Shown piece by piece: positions 9,332-17,140 of a stretch of 64,000 nt of DNA. This stretch comes from Acidobacteriaceae bacterium. Lineage in GTDB: Bacteria; Acidobacteriota; Terriglobia; Terriglobales; Acidobacteriaceae. Both the position numbers and the translations under genes were made by a program. The notes beneath the pieces were generated by a model that worked only from the letters and a program-made list of their open reading frames with translations, ran no database searches and was not told where the DNA came from. The DNA lies in the NCBI GenBank assembly GCA_028283625.1, contig JAPWKG010000015.1, positions 1 to 64,000 of the forward strand, written 5' to 3'. Position 1 is the stretch's first letter, and every line of letters starts with the position of its first letter.

Positions 9332-9350
9332 CCAGAGGAGCATGCTCCTC

Positions 9351-9389
9351 AGCGAGGCCCGGGGGATACTGCCCGGGCTTCGCTTTTTT
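9351..9389 (+). terminator. Rho-independent terminator after SurA-like gene
   Basis: AGCGAGGCCCGGG (9351-9363) pairs with CCCGGGCTTCGCT (9372-9384), one G-T wobble in 13 pairs, 8-base loop, followed by a T6 run. Confidence 0.9.
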
Positions 9390-9424
9390 GATTTGCAGAT
9401 GCGTCTTAGAATCGAGCCACGATT

Positions 9425-10435
9425 ATGAAAGAGTTTTTTGTCTCGGATGCTCCGAACTTTGAGAACCAAAGCGTGGTCAGTTACTTCTCGGTAGCTGCCA
9501 TGAATCAGCGTGAGCGCAAGGGCGGTGGAACGTACCTTGCGCTGACTCTGGCCGACAAGAGCGGAACGCTGGAAGCCCGCATGTGGGATGAGTTTGCGCA
9601 GGCTCTCGAAAGCTGCTCCGAAGGCTGTTACGTCAAAGTGCAGGGGACCGTCTCGCGTTATCAGGGCAAGTACCAGATCACGTTGCAGAAGATGCGGCGC
9701 GCAGAGGAGTCTGAGGTGGAGCCGTCTGATTTCGTCCCGGCAACACAGTACAACGTTGCCGAGATGGCAGCGGAGCTTCGTGGCTACGTCGAGCAGTTCA
9801 CGAACGGCGACCTGCAGCGCCTGGTTCTGTCCTTTCTGAACGATCCGGAGTTCGGTCCTCAGTTTTTGGCAGCGCCCGCGGCAAAGCGCCTGCATCACGC
9901 ATGGATCGGTGGACTACTGGAGCATGTGTTGCATCTCGTGCGGGTTTGTCTGGCAACGGCTCCGTTCTATCCCGAGGTTGATCGGGACCTGCTGGTAACC
10001 GGCGCCATCCTGCATGATATGGGGAAGGTTCGTGAGTTGAGCTGGAAGTCCTCGTTCAACTACACGCTGGAAGGGCAGCTGATCGGCCATATCTCCATCG
10101 CCCAGCGTATGCTCGACCGGAAGATCCTTGAGCTTGATGCCGAGCATGGTGCGACTCCTTTTCCGGATAAGCTTCGCCTGCTCTTGGAGCACATGATTCT
10201 GTCGCACCACGGCAAGCTTGAGTTTGGCTCTCCGAAGCTGCCCATGACCCCGGAAGCGATGCTGCTCTCGGCGCTGGATGATCTTGAGGCCAAGTTCCAG
10301 AACCTGCGCGGTGAGTTTGCCGCGGCGCAGAGTGCAGGCAAGGGCAAAGGCGAAGTGACGGACTGGGTGCGCTCTATGGAGCGAGCCCTGTTCAACTCCC
10401 GAGCCTGGCTGGAAGAGGAAAGTAGCAAGCAATAA
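9425..10435 (+). CDS. YhaM-like 3'-5' exoribonuclease (OB fold plus HD domain)
   Basis: 336 residues. The first 100 residues form a nucleic-acid-binding OB fold (TYLALTLADKSGTLEARMWDE, YVKVQGTVSRYQGKYQITL). An HD phosphohydrolase domain follows, with metal-binding His/Asp in the LHHAWIGGLLEHVLH segment (about 157-171), the HD pair in ILHDMGK (about 195-201) and a later HH in ILSHHGKLEFGSP. Length and order match Bacillus subtilis YhaM, which degrades RNA and single-stranded DNA from the 3' end. The gene ends 57 bases before aroC and may be read with it. The exact substrate here is inferred from the family. Confidence 0.85.
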   Translation: MKEFFVSDAPNFENQSVVSYFSVAAMNQRERKGGGTYLALTLADKSGTLEARMWDEFAQALESCSEGCYVKVQGTVSRYQGKYQITLQKMRRAEESEVEPSDFVPATQYNVAEMAAELRGYVEQFTNGDLQRLVLSFLNDPEFGPQFLAAPAAKRLHHAWIGGLLEHVLHLVRVCLATAPFYPEVDRDLLVTGAILHDMGKVRELSWKSSFNYTLEGQLIGHISIAQRMLDRKILELDAEHGATPFPDKLRLLLEHMILSHHGKLEFGSPKLPMTPEAMLLSALDDLEAKFQNLRGEFAAAQSAGKGKGEVTDWVRSMERALFNSRAWLEEESSKQ

Positions 10436-10492
10436 GCGATATCATCGAAGAGTTGCGCTCCGTGAACGGAAGCGCCTTTGGAACGGAAGACA

Positions 10493-11677
10493 ATGCTTCG
10501 TTTTTCTACAGCAGGAGAGAGTCATGGGGAAGCGCTCGTGGCTCTGGTCAGCGGTCTGCCCGCAGGTGTGCCGGTAGATCAGGAGTTTCTCAGCCACGAG
10601 CTGTGGCGTCGCCAGCAGGGCTACGGCCGCGGCGGCCGCATGCGTATTGAAAAGGATGCGGCGCATATCCTCTCCGGCGTGCGCCACGGAAAGACCATCG
10701 GTTCGCCGGTCGCGATGACGCTGGCAAACAATGACTGGAAGAACTGGGAAGAGATTCTTCCGGTGGAAAGCGGCGATCAGGAGAAGCATAAGGCGGTAGC
10801 AAGCCCTCGTCCGGGCCATGCTGACCTCGCCGGATCCTTAAAGTATGACTTTAAGGATGCCCGCTACATTCTTGAGCGGGCAAGTGCCCGTGAGTCGGCT
10901 GCTCGCGTTGCCTGTGGCGCTCTCGCGCAGATGCTCCTGAAGGAGCTCGGTGTTGAGGTTGCCAGCCATGTTATCCGGGTTGGAACGGAAGAACTCGGTC
11001 GCGATGCCAGCTTTGAGGAGATTCGTTCGATCCGCCAGCGTGAAGAGGTCATGCTCGCCTGTGTCGACCCTGAAGCGGAAGCCCGCATGAAGTCGCAGGT
11101 CGATCAGGCTTTGCGTTCCGGCGATACGATCGGCGGCATCTTTGAAGTGGTAGTGCACGGCCTTCCTCCGGGAGTGGGCACGCATGTGAACTGGGACGAG
11201 CGTCTCGACGGCTTGCTGGCCCAGGCCTTGATGAGCCTTCAGGCGGTCAAGGCTGTGGAGCTTGGCCGCGGAGTGACGGCGGCGGCTGCGCCCGGATCGC
11301 AGGTGCATGACGCCATCGGTTACGCCACGGAAGGGGAGTCAGGGGATGGCTTCACCAAGTTCACGCGCGAGAAGAACAACGCAGGTGGCATCGAGGGGGG
11401 CATCTCCAACGGTCAGGACCTGGTCGTTCGTGGTTATCTGAAGCCGATTTCCACGCTGCGTCGCCCGTTGCCCAGCGTCTCGTTTGAGACCCGCGAAGGA
11501 ACGAAGGCGTCCTATGAGCGATCGGACGTCTGCGTGGTGCCTGCTGCGGGCGTTGCGGGCGAAGCGATGGTAGCTCTTACCGTGGCCCGTCTGGTGATTG
11601 AAAAGTTTGGCGGCGATAGTCTGCGTGAGCTCAAGCGCAACTTCGAGGCCTACAAAGAACAGATTCGGAATTTCTAA
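10493..11677 (+). CDS. aroC: Chorismate synthase
   Basis: 394 residues from the ATG at 10493 (MLRFSTAGESHG); a TTG 15 bases upstream is less likely, because the family begins at this Met-Leu-Arg and GGAAG sits just before. Hallmarks: GESHG, GRGGRM, ASPRPGHADL, ASARESAARVA, and the C-terminal LRRPLPSVSFETRE segment. It makes chorismate from EPSP using reduced FMN, the last shared step of aromatic amino-acid, folate and quinone synthesis. It starts a tight cluster aroC-def-fmt-rsmB. aroB lies about 9 kb away on the other strand. Confidence 0.97.
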   Translation: MLRFSTAGESHGEALVALVSGLPAGVPVDQEFLSHELWRRQQGYGRGGRMRIEKDAAHILSGVRHGKTIGSPVAMTLANNDWKNWEEILPVESGDQEKHKAVASPRPGHADLAGSLKYDFKDARYILERASARESAARVACGALAQMLLKELGVEVASHVIRVGTEELGRDASFEEIRSIRQREEVMLACVDPEAEARMKSQVDQALRSGDTIGGIFEVVVHGLPPGVGTHVNWDERLDGLLAQALMSLQAVKAVELGRGVTAAAAPGSQVHDAIGYATEGESGDGFTKFTREKNNAGGIEGGISNGQDLVVRGYLKPISTLRRPLPSVSFETREGTKASYERSDVCVVPAAGVAGEAMVALTVARLVIEKFGGDSLRELKRNFEAYKEQIRNF

Positions 11678-12235
11678 ATGAGTGAACCAAGAAAGCGCGA
11701 AGCGCACGCCCCGAAAGCGGGAGTCAAGATTCATCCGGTAGTGAAGTATCCGGAGCCGGTGCTGGCCCGTGTGGCCGAGCCGGTGACGGAGTTCGGCCCG
11801 GAGCTGGAAAAGCTGGTGGAAGAGATGTTTGAGAGCATGTATGTGGCTGAAGGAATCGGCCTGGCAGCTCCGCAGATCGCTATTCCTAAGCAGATCGCCG
11901 TAGTGGATATCAGCTTCAAGTCCCGTCCTGAGGACAAACTGGTACTGATCAACCCGGAGATCATCGAGCGGGAAGGCAAGGCGACGGAAGAGGAAGGCTG
12001 CCTTAGCCTTCCGGATATCCGGGAGAAGGTGCAGCGTCCGGAATGGGTCAAGGTTCGTGCGCAAAACGCGAAGGGTGAGTTCTTCGAAATCGAAGGCGAC
12101 GATCTGCTTGCGCGCGCGATGCAGCATGAGATTGATCACCTGAACGGCATCTTGTTTATTGACCATCTGAGCCGTTTGAAGCGTGATCTGGTACTGCGTC
12201 GCATTAAAAAGTTGCAGCGCAACGGTGAGTGGTAG
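11678..12235 (+). CDS. def: Peptide deformylase
   Basis: 185 residues, starting directly at the base after the aroC stop. Motif 1 GIGLAAPQI (about 59-67), motif 2 EEGCLSLP with the metal-binding Cys (about 108), motif 3 QHEIDHLNG with the two His ligands and catalytic Glu (about 149-157). It removes the N-formyl group from new proteins. It sits 15 bases before fmt, the enzyme that puts the formyl group on, the usual def-fmt pairing. A short N-terminal extension of about 15 residues precedes the family core. Confidence 0.97.
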   Translation: MSEPRKREAHAPKAGVKIHPVVKYPEPVLARVAEPVTEFGPELEKLVEEMFESMYVAEGIGLAAPQIAIPKQIAVVDISFKSRPEDKLVLINPEIIEREGKATEEEGCLSLPDIREKVQRPEWVKVRAQNAKGEFFEIEGDDLLARAMQHEIDHLNGILFIDHLSRLKRDLVLRRIKKLQRNGEW

Positions 12236-12250
12236 GTAAAGGAGTCTCGC

Positions 12251-13189
12251 ATGAAGCTGGTTTTCTGCGGAACCCCGGAGTTCGCAGTGCCGAGCCTGGA
12301 GGCCGTGCTGGCCGCTGGGCATGAGGTGGCGCTAGTCGTTACGCAGCCGGATAAACCGGCCGGCCGCGGTATGGACTTGCGTGCCTCCGCTGTCAAGAAA
12401 GCGGCGCTTGCCGCAGGGCTTCCCGTCGACCAGCCTGCCACAATTCGCAGGAATGAAGAGTTCAGGGCGAAGCTGGAAGAGCTTAAGCCGGACGCAATCT
12501 GCGTGGTTGCTTTCGGGAAGCTTATCCCGGATTGGATGTTGGCATTGCCCCGCTTTGGCAACATCAACGTGCACGGCTCCCTGCTGCCCAAGTACCGTGG
12601 CGCAGCGCCGGTGCAGTGGGCGGTAGCGAATGGAGAGACCGAGACCGGTGTGACCACGATGCGTCTTGACGCCGGACTGGACACTGGGGACACGCTCGTG
12701 GAGCGTCGGCTTCCAATTGCGCCGGATGCAACCTCGGTGGATATTTTTCCACAGCTAGCCACCATCGGCGCCCAGGCACTGGTGGAGACGCTCGCAGGCC
12801 TGCAGGAGGGCAGCATCTCTCCATCGCCTCAGGACCACAGTCAGGCTACGTTGGCTCCGATTCTTACGCGAGACGATGCCCGCGTCTCACCGGAGAGCCA
12901 GACCGCCCAGCAGATCTACAATCGTTGGAGAGGGTTTAGCCCGTGGCCGGGTTCCTTCGCGTCTCTGCGCGGAAAGCGTTTTATTTTCCATCGTTTATCG
13001 GTTAAACCTCATGTCGAGCAAGAGGTTCTTCCCGGGGCATTGACGCTTACCGATGAAGGCTTATTGCTTGGAGCATCGCAGGGAAGCGCACTGTTATTGG
13101 AAGAGGTCCAGCTGGAGGGCAAGCCTCGAATGGCAGGTGCACAGTTTGCACGGGACTTCCAGCTAAAGCCGGGGGAACGTGTTGAGTAA
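12251..13189 (+). CDS. fmt: Methionyl-tRNA formyltransferase
   Basis: 312 residues, the usual length. It begins MKLVFCGTPEFAVPSL, has the catalytic/folate-binding stretch INVHGSLLPKYRGAAP (about 103-118), then RLDAGLDTGD and a C-terminal OB-like tRNA-binding domain. It formylates initiator Met-tRNA with 10-formyl-tetrahydrofolate. AGGAG (12240-12244) precedes the ATG. Its last 11 bases overlap rsmB. Confidence 0.97.
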   Translation: MKLVFCGTPEFAVPSLEAVLAAGHEVALVVTQPDKPAGRGMDLRASAVKKAALAAGLPVDQPATIRRNEEFRAKLEELKPDAICVVAFGKLIPDWMLALPRFGNINVHGSLLPKYRGAAPVQWAVANGETETGVTTMRLDAGLDTGDTLVERRLPIAPDATSVDIFPQLATIGAQALVETLAGLQEGSISPSPQDHSQATLAPILTRDDARVSPESQTAQQIYNRWRGFSPWPGSFASLRGKRFIFHRLSVKPHVEQEVLPGALTLTDEGLLLGASQGSALLLEEVQLEGKPRMAGAQFARDFQLKPGERVE

Positions 13190-14450
13190 TCCACAGCCCT
13201 CCCAAGGGAAAAGCACTAATTTTCCACAGAAGAAGAAGAAGCTCGTGAGCCCGGCTCGCTGGGCTGCGTTCCGTGTTTTGGAGCGCGTTGCGGAAACGGA
13301 CGCGCACTCCGATGATCTGTTGCACGGAGCCCTGCTGGCAGGTCTGTCGCAGGCAGATGCCGGTCTGGCTCACGCACTGGTTTTGGGTGTGTTGCGGCGT
13401 CAATTGGAGCTTGAGGCGCGTCTTCTGCCGCTTCTCTCCCGACCGGACGCTCCTATTCCCGGTCCGGTGGCGACCGCCTTGCGCATGGGAGCGTTTCAGC
13501 TGCTCTATATGGACCGCATTCCAGCTCATGCTGCTTTGAGTGAAAGCGTGGAGTTGGTAAAGCTGGCCGGGCATCCGAAGGCCGCGGGAATGGTGAACGC
13601 TCTTCTCCGCAAAATCTCTCTGGCAGGTAAGGGCAGCATACGGCGGCCCCTGGTGGAGAGTCCGCAGGCGATGGCTGGCCGTCTGGGACATCCCGAGTGG
13701 CTGGTGAAGCGGTGGCTGGCGATCTATGGCCGCGAGGTTACTGAAGCGATCTGCAACTTCGATCTCGAAGAGCCAGCTGGAGCCGGCCTGTTCTCTGACG
13801 GCCGCTTTGCCATGGACGATGGCTCGCGTCTGGTGGCAGAGTTGGCGGCGGCGGCGCTGCCGCAGGCAAAACGCGTTTGGGATACCTGCGCTGCTCCAGG
13901 CGGCAAGACGCTCGTGCTTGCCGACCACTTACCGGAGGCCGAGATCATTGCAACGGACGTGAGCCCCAAGCGCGTTGAGCGCCTGCGGGAGAGAACGGAG
14001 CGCGAAGCACCGGGGCGAGTGCGTGTTTTGCAGGCCGACGCGGCGAATTTCTCCTCTGCCGAAGGTCGTTTCGACCTGATCCTTTGTGATGCACCGTGTT
14101 CCGGTACCGGAACCCTGGCGCACAATCCTGAGATCAAGGTGCGCCTGGAGCCGGAGGATTTGCGGCGTCAGAGCGATCGCCAACGGAAGATTCTGAAGGC
14201 CTCGCTGGAGCGTCTGGCACCGGGCGGCCGCCTGGTTTACTCCACCTGCTCGCTGGAGCCGGAAGAAAATGAGCGGATCGTCGCGACCCTGGGAACGCTG
14301 GTGAAGATCATTCCTATGGAAGAGACGCTCGGATTGCTTCAACTTCCTTTCAGCGGCGAAGCACCGTTGCAGGGGCCCTACCTTCGCACCCTGCCGGGAG
14401 CAAACTTCGCGGGCGATGGTTTCTTTGCCGCGATTCTGGAGCGCGCCTAG
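13179..14450 (+). CDS. rsmB: 16S rRNA (cytosine-967-C5)-methyltransferase
   Basis: 423 residues from a GTG overlapping the end of fmt, with GGGGGAAC just upstream. An N-terminal NusB-like RNA-binding domain (about 25-165: ARWAAFRVLERV, DRIPAHAALSESVELVK) precedes a Rossmann methyltransferase domain (about 225-423) with SAM motif CAAPGGKTL, motif IV DAPCSGTGTL and catalytic Cys in STCSLEPEEN (about 356). It modifies C967 of 16S rRNA. Placement after def-fmt is a widespread bacterial arrangement. It is followed convergently by a TetR gene after 8 bases. Confidence 0.95.
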   Translation: MLSNPQPSQGKSTNFPQKKKKLVSPARWAAFRVLERVAETDAHSDDLLHGALLAGLSQADAGLAHALVLGVLRRQLELEARLLPLLSRPDAPIPGPVATALRMGAFQLLYMDRIPAHAALSESVELVKLAGHPKAAGMVNALLRKISLAGKGSIRRPLVESPQAMAGRLGHPEWLVKRWLAIYGREVTEAICNFDLEEPAGAGLFSDGRFAMDDGSRLVAELAAAALPQAKRVWDTCAAPGGKTLVLADHLPEAEIIATDVSPKRVERLRERTEREAPGRVRVLQADAANFSSAEGRFDLILCDAPCSGTGTLAHNPEIKVRLEPEDLRRQSDRQRKILKASLERLAPGGRLVYSTCSLEPEENERIVATLGTLVKIIPMEETLGLLQLPFSGEAPLQGPYLRTLPGANFAGDGFFAAILERA

Positions 14451-14458
14451 CCTCTCGT

Positions 14459-15079
14459 TCAGCTCTGCGTGAGCAGGCGGTCCAGATAGTGGGTCAGTAG
14501 ATCCTCAAACGTGCGGACGATTTCAGGCTTCTGGATTTCGGTGGCCTCAGCGTGCAGTACCACCATTGTGCGTGTGAGCTGCAGGGTGACGCGCGCGGCC
14601 AGCATCGCGTCTTCGTCACTCAACGAGGATCGCTTTGCCTGAAACGCTCGGGCGATGGAGAGACGCAAATTCTGCTTGCGGGCAGGGTCCTGCCGCTTGA
14701 TCCTGGCCGTTGCCAGTACCGCGAAGGCTGGATACTTTTTCGTGAACTCCATCAGGATTTCAAGGAATTCTCGTACAAACTCGCGCAGACTCCGTTCAGC
14801 GGCGTGTGAGATCAAGGGCTGCCATGCGGTCGCGAGCTCCACGCCGTAGTACGCGCTCAGCGCTACGCCGATTGATTCTTTGTCCGGGAAGTAGTGGTAA
14901 AGACCACCGATGGAGATATCGGCCAGCGCAGCGATGCGGGTCATGGTCGTGGCGTCGTAGCCATCCTGCGCGAAGAGCCTCGCCGTCACTTCCAGGATGG
15001 TCGCAAGAGAGCGCTCCGAGCGTGGTTGCTGCGGAGTCCGCCGGGTGCTGGAGCTCTTTTTTGACGAAACCGAGGACAC
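14459..15079 (-). CDS. TetR-family repressor
   Basis: 206 residues starting with GTG at 15079. The N-terminal TetR helix-turn-helix is clear (LATILEVTARLFAQDGYDATTMTRIAALADISIGGLYHYFPDKESI, about 25-70); the C-terminal ligand domain is generic. It is divergent from an isochorismatase-MFS pair, the typical repressor/efflux layout. Its start codon lies inside the first of two palindromic operators (15067-15088), and a TAGAAT box on its strand (15091-15086) puts a transcription start close to the GTG itself, so the mRNA could be leaderless. The regulation is inference from the sequence. Confidence 0.9.
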   Translation of the reverse strand: MSSVSSKKSSSTRRTPQQPRSERSLATILEVTARLFAQDGYDATTMTRIAALADISIGGLYHYFPDKESIGVALSAYYGVELATAWQPLISHAAERSLREFVREFLEILMEFTKKYPAFAVLATARIKRQDPARKQNLRLSIARAFQAKRSSLSDEDAMLAARVTLQLTRTMVVLHAEATEIQKPEIVRTFEDLLTHYLDRLLTQS

Positions 15080-15090
15080 CCTCGTATTCT
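15061..15090 (+). promoter_or_regulatory. Sigma-70-type promoter for isochorismatase-MFS operon
   Basis: TTGACG (15061-15066) and TATTCT (15085-15090) are separated by 18 bases. The spacer is filled by the first palindromic operator. Predicted transcription start is near 15097, about 42 bases before the isochorismatase ATG. Confidence 0.7.
15067..15088. promoter_or_regulatory. Operator 1 (imperfect palindrome) for TetR
   Basis: AAACCGAGG, spacer ACAC, CCTCGTATT. Seven of nine bases in the right arm match the perfect form found 34 bases downstream. It lies between the -35 and -10 boxes and covers the tetR start codon. Confidence 0.7.
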
Positions 15091-15100
15091 AGACGTATTG

Positions 15101-15122
15101 AAACCGAGGGAGTCCTCGGTTT
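15101..15122. promoter_or_regulatory. Operator 2 (perfect palindrome) for TetR
   Basis: AAACCGAGG, spacer GAGT, CCTCGGTTT: a perfect 9-bp inverted repeat just after the predicted transcription start of the isochorismatase operon. Two copies with the same spacing of arms strongly suggest a dimeric TetR binding site. Confidence 0.78.
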
Positions 15123-15138
15123 GTCGAAAGGGAGATCG

Positions 15139-15705
15139 ATGAGCCTCGAATTGAATCCAAAGAAAACAGCTTTGATCGCGATCGATTTGCAGAACGGTAT
15201 TGTGGGTCGTGACCCGAAGCCCCATAGCGCGGCCGATGTAATGGAGCGCACGGGGAAAATCGCCGCAGCGCTGCGTGCCCAGGGGGGAACCGTTGTTTAT
15301 GTCCGTGTGGACTTCAATGACTTTCTTCGTTTGCCCGTGGATGCTGGCGTGAATCTGCCGGATGGCCCTCTGCCGGTGGAGCTTTCCGAGCTTGCCTCGG
15401 CTTCCGGCTTCGAGCCGGGAGATCTTCTCGTCACAAAGCGGCACTTCGGGGCGTTTGCCCGGACCGGTCTGGAACAGCAGCTTCTGGATCGCGGCATCGA
15501 GACGGTTGTTCTGACCGGGATTTCGACCAACATTGGTGTGGAATCCACGGCCCGGCAGGGCACCGGTCTGGGTTTTGCCTTTGTGATCGTGGAAGATGCG
15601 TGCTCGGCGTTGAGCGCGGAGGAGCACGAAACGGCGGTCAAGGGGATCTTCCCACGTCTGTCGCGCGTGCGTTCCACCGAGGAAGTGCTGGCAGCACTTG
15701 CCTAA
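15139..15705 (+). CDS. Isochorismatase-family cysteine hydrolase
   Basis: 188 residues from the ATG at 15139, preceded by AAGGGAG; earlier in-frame codons run through the tetR promoter. The fold is recognised by TALIAIDLQNGIVG with the catalytic Asp (about 16), a Lys in VTKRHFGAFARTGLEQQL (about 105) and the GISTNIGVESTARQ segment. Most family members carry Cys in the position of Ile-Ser-Thr-Asn here (commonly GxxTxxCV), and this protein has Ser-Thr-Asn-Ile-Gly-Val with no Cys, so the usual nucleophile seems to be missing. Family members hydrolyse isochorismate, nicotinamide or small amides. It overlaps the MFS exporter gene and shares the TetR-controlled promoter. Confidence 0.85.
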   Translation: MSLELNPKKTALIAIDLQNGIVGRDPKPHSAADVMERTGKIAAALRAQGGTVVYVRVDFNDFLRLPVDAGVNLPDGPLPVELSELASASGFEPGDLLVTKRHFGAFARTGLEQQLLDRGIETVVLTGISTNIGVESTARQGTGLGFAFVIVEDACSALSAEEHETAVKGIFPRLSRVRSTEEVLAALA

Positions 15706-17140
15706 GGTGGGTCAGAGTAGCGAAGACCGGCTTCCCGCGGGGCTTTGGGGGATCGCAGCAGTTGCGATCCTCGGCTCCTTCCTCGCGCAGCTTGATGCGA
15801 CCGTGGTGAACGTTTCGTTGTCGAGTCTGGCGACGGATCTGCATGCGCCGCTTGCTGAGATTCAATGGGTGACCAGTGGCTATCTGCTGGCGCTGGCCCT
15901 GATGCTGCCTCTCAATAGCTGGCTCGTTGACCGGGTCGGAACCCGGAACCTGTATCTGGGCTGCTTTATCGCGTTTTCTCTGGCCTCCGCTCTATGCGGG
16001 GTGGCCTGGTCGCCCGGATCGTTGATTGGTTTTCGTGTGTTGCAGGGAATGAGCGGCGGCCTGTTGGCGCCGATGGCGCAACTCACGCTGGCTCGCGCCG
16101 CCGGCAAGCACATGGCCAAGGTTTTCGGCTATGCGGCCTTACCCATTCTTCTGGGGCCTGTAGTCGGTCCTGTGCTGGCCGGTGCGATTCTCTCGCACGC
16201 TTCCTGGCGCTGGCTCTTTCTGATCAATGTACCGGTGGGAACGATTGCGCTTCTGCTTGCCTGGAAGGTACTGCCGAAGGACGGGGCAGCAGAAGAACGC
16301 CGCGCGTTGGATCTGCGGGGGTTACTCCTGCTTTCTCCAGCCCTGGTGCTTCTGCTTTACGCCGCCGACCACGTGCGGGAGCGTTCCGGCTGGTGGCTTA
16401 TGGCGGCCAGCTTCGCTCTGCTAAGCCTCTTTCTGCTTCATGCTCGGCGACTACAGGAGCGTGCGCTGATCGATCTCAAGCTCTTTCGAGGTGCCTTCAG
16501 CATTTCCGTTGCGACCCAGTTCATGTCGAACGGTATCGCGTTCGCGGGGCAGTTTCTTGTCCCGTACTTCCTGGTGAAGGTTTATGCGACTTCGCCGTCG
16601 AAGACCGGCTGGTTGATGGCTCCGCTGGGGCTCGGAATGATGTGCGTGTACCCGACGATGGGAGCCATGACCAAGCGCTTCGGCGTGCGACAGGTTGCAG
16701 GTGTCGGTGCGTCTGTGGCGCTGCTCGGCTCGTTGCCGTTTCTTTGGTTGGCAACGCATGGGCTAAGTGTTCCCGTGCTGGAGCTGTCACTCTTTATTCG
16801 AGGAATGGGGATGAGTAGCGTTGGGATCCCATCCATCACCTCAGCCTATGCTGCGGTCGAGAAGCGCTCGTTGCCGATGGCCACTACTGCACTCAACATC
16901 GTTCAGCGGCTCGGCGGTCCCATCTGGACTACGGTTGTCGCTACCTTCCTTGCCTGGTCCTGGAGCGGAAGAGCTTCCGTTTTGCAGCAGCCCAAGCCTT
17001 TGTTTGCCATGGCGTTTGGACTGTTGATTGTCATGCATGCGTTGCAACTCTTTTTTGCGCTGCAGCTGCCCAGAGCGATGCCTGAACAGCCAAAGGCCGA
17101 AGAGTTACGCAGGGAAGAGCTTGAAGCGGTGGAAAGCTAG
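15698..17140 (+). CDS. DHA2-type MFS drug exporter (EmrB/QacA-like)
   Basis: 480 residues with about 14 hydrophobic helices. The first helix carries the family signature (FLAQLDATVVNVSLSSLATDL, about 28-48), then VDRVGTRNLYLG in the 2-3 loop and RVLQGMSGGLLAP. Such proton antiporters expel drugs or toxic metabolites through the inner membrane. The start is a TTG overlapping the isochorismatase stop by 8 bases (translational coupling); a GTG at 15707 is an alternative. No membrane-fusion partner (EmrA) is next to it. Its stop codon overlaps that of the convergent PASTA gene (CTAG). Confidence 0.9.
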   Translation: MPKVGQSSEDRLPAGLWGIAAVAILGSFLAQLDATVVNVSLSSLATDLHAPLAEIQWVTSGYLLALALMLPLNSWLVDRVGTRNLYLGCFIAFSLASALCGVAWSPGSLIGFRVLQGMSGGLLAPMAQLTLARAAGKHMAKVFGYAALPILLGPVVGPVLAGAILSHASWRWLFLINVPVGTIALLLAWKVLPKDGAAEERRALDLRGLLLLSPALVLLLYAADHVRERSGWWLMAASFALLSLFLLHARRLQERALIDLKLFRGAFSISVATQFMSNGIAFAGQFLVPYFLVKVYATSPSKTGWLMAPLGLGMMCVYPTMGAMTKRFGVRQVAGVGASVALLGSLPFLWLATHGLSVPVLELSLFIRGMGMSSVGIPSITSAYAAVEKRSLPMATTALNIVQRLGGPIWTTVVATFLAWSWSGRASVLQQPKPLFAMAFGLLIVMHALQLFFALQLPRAMPEQPKAEELRREELEAVES

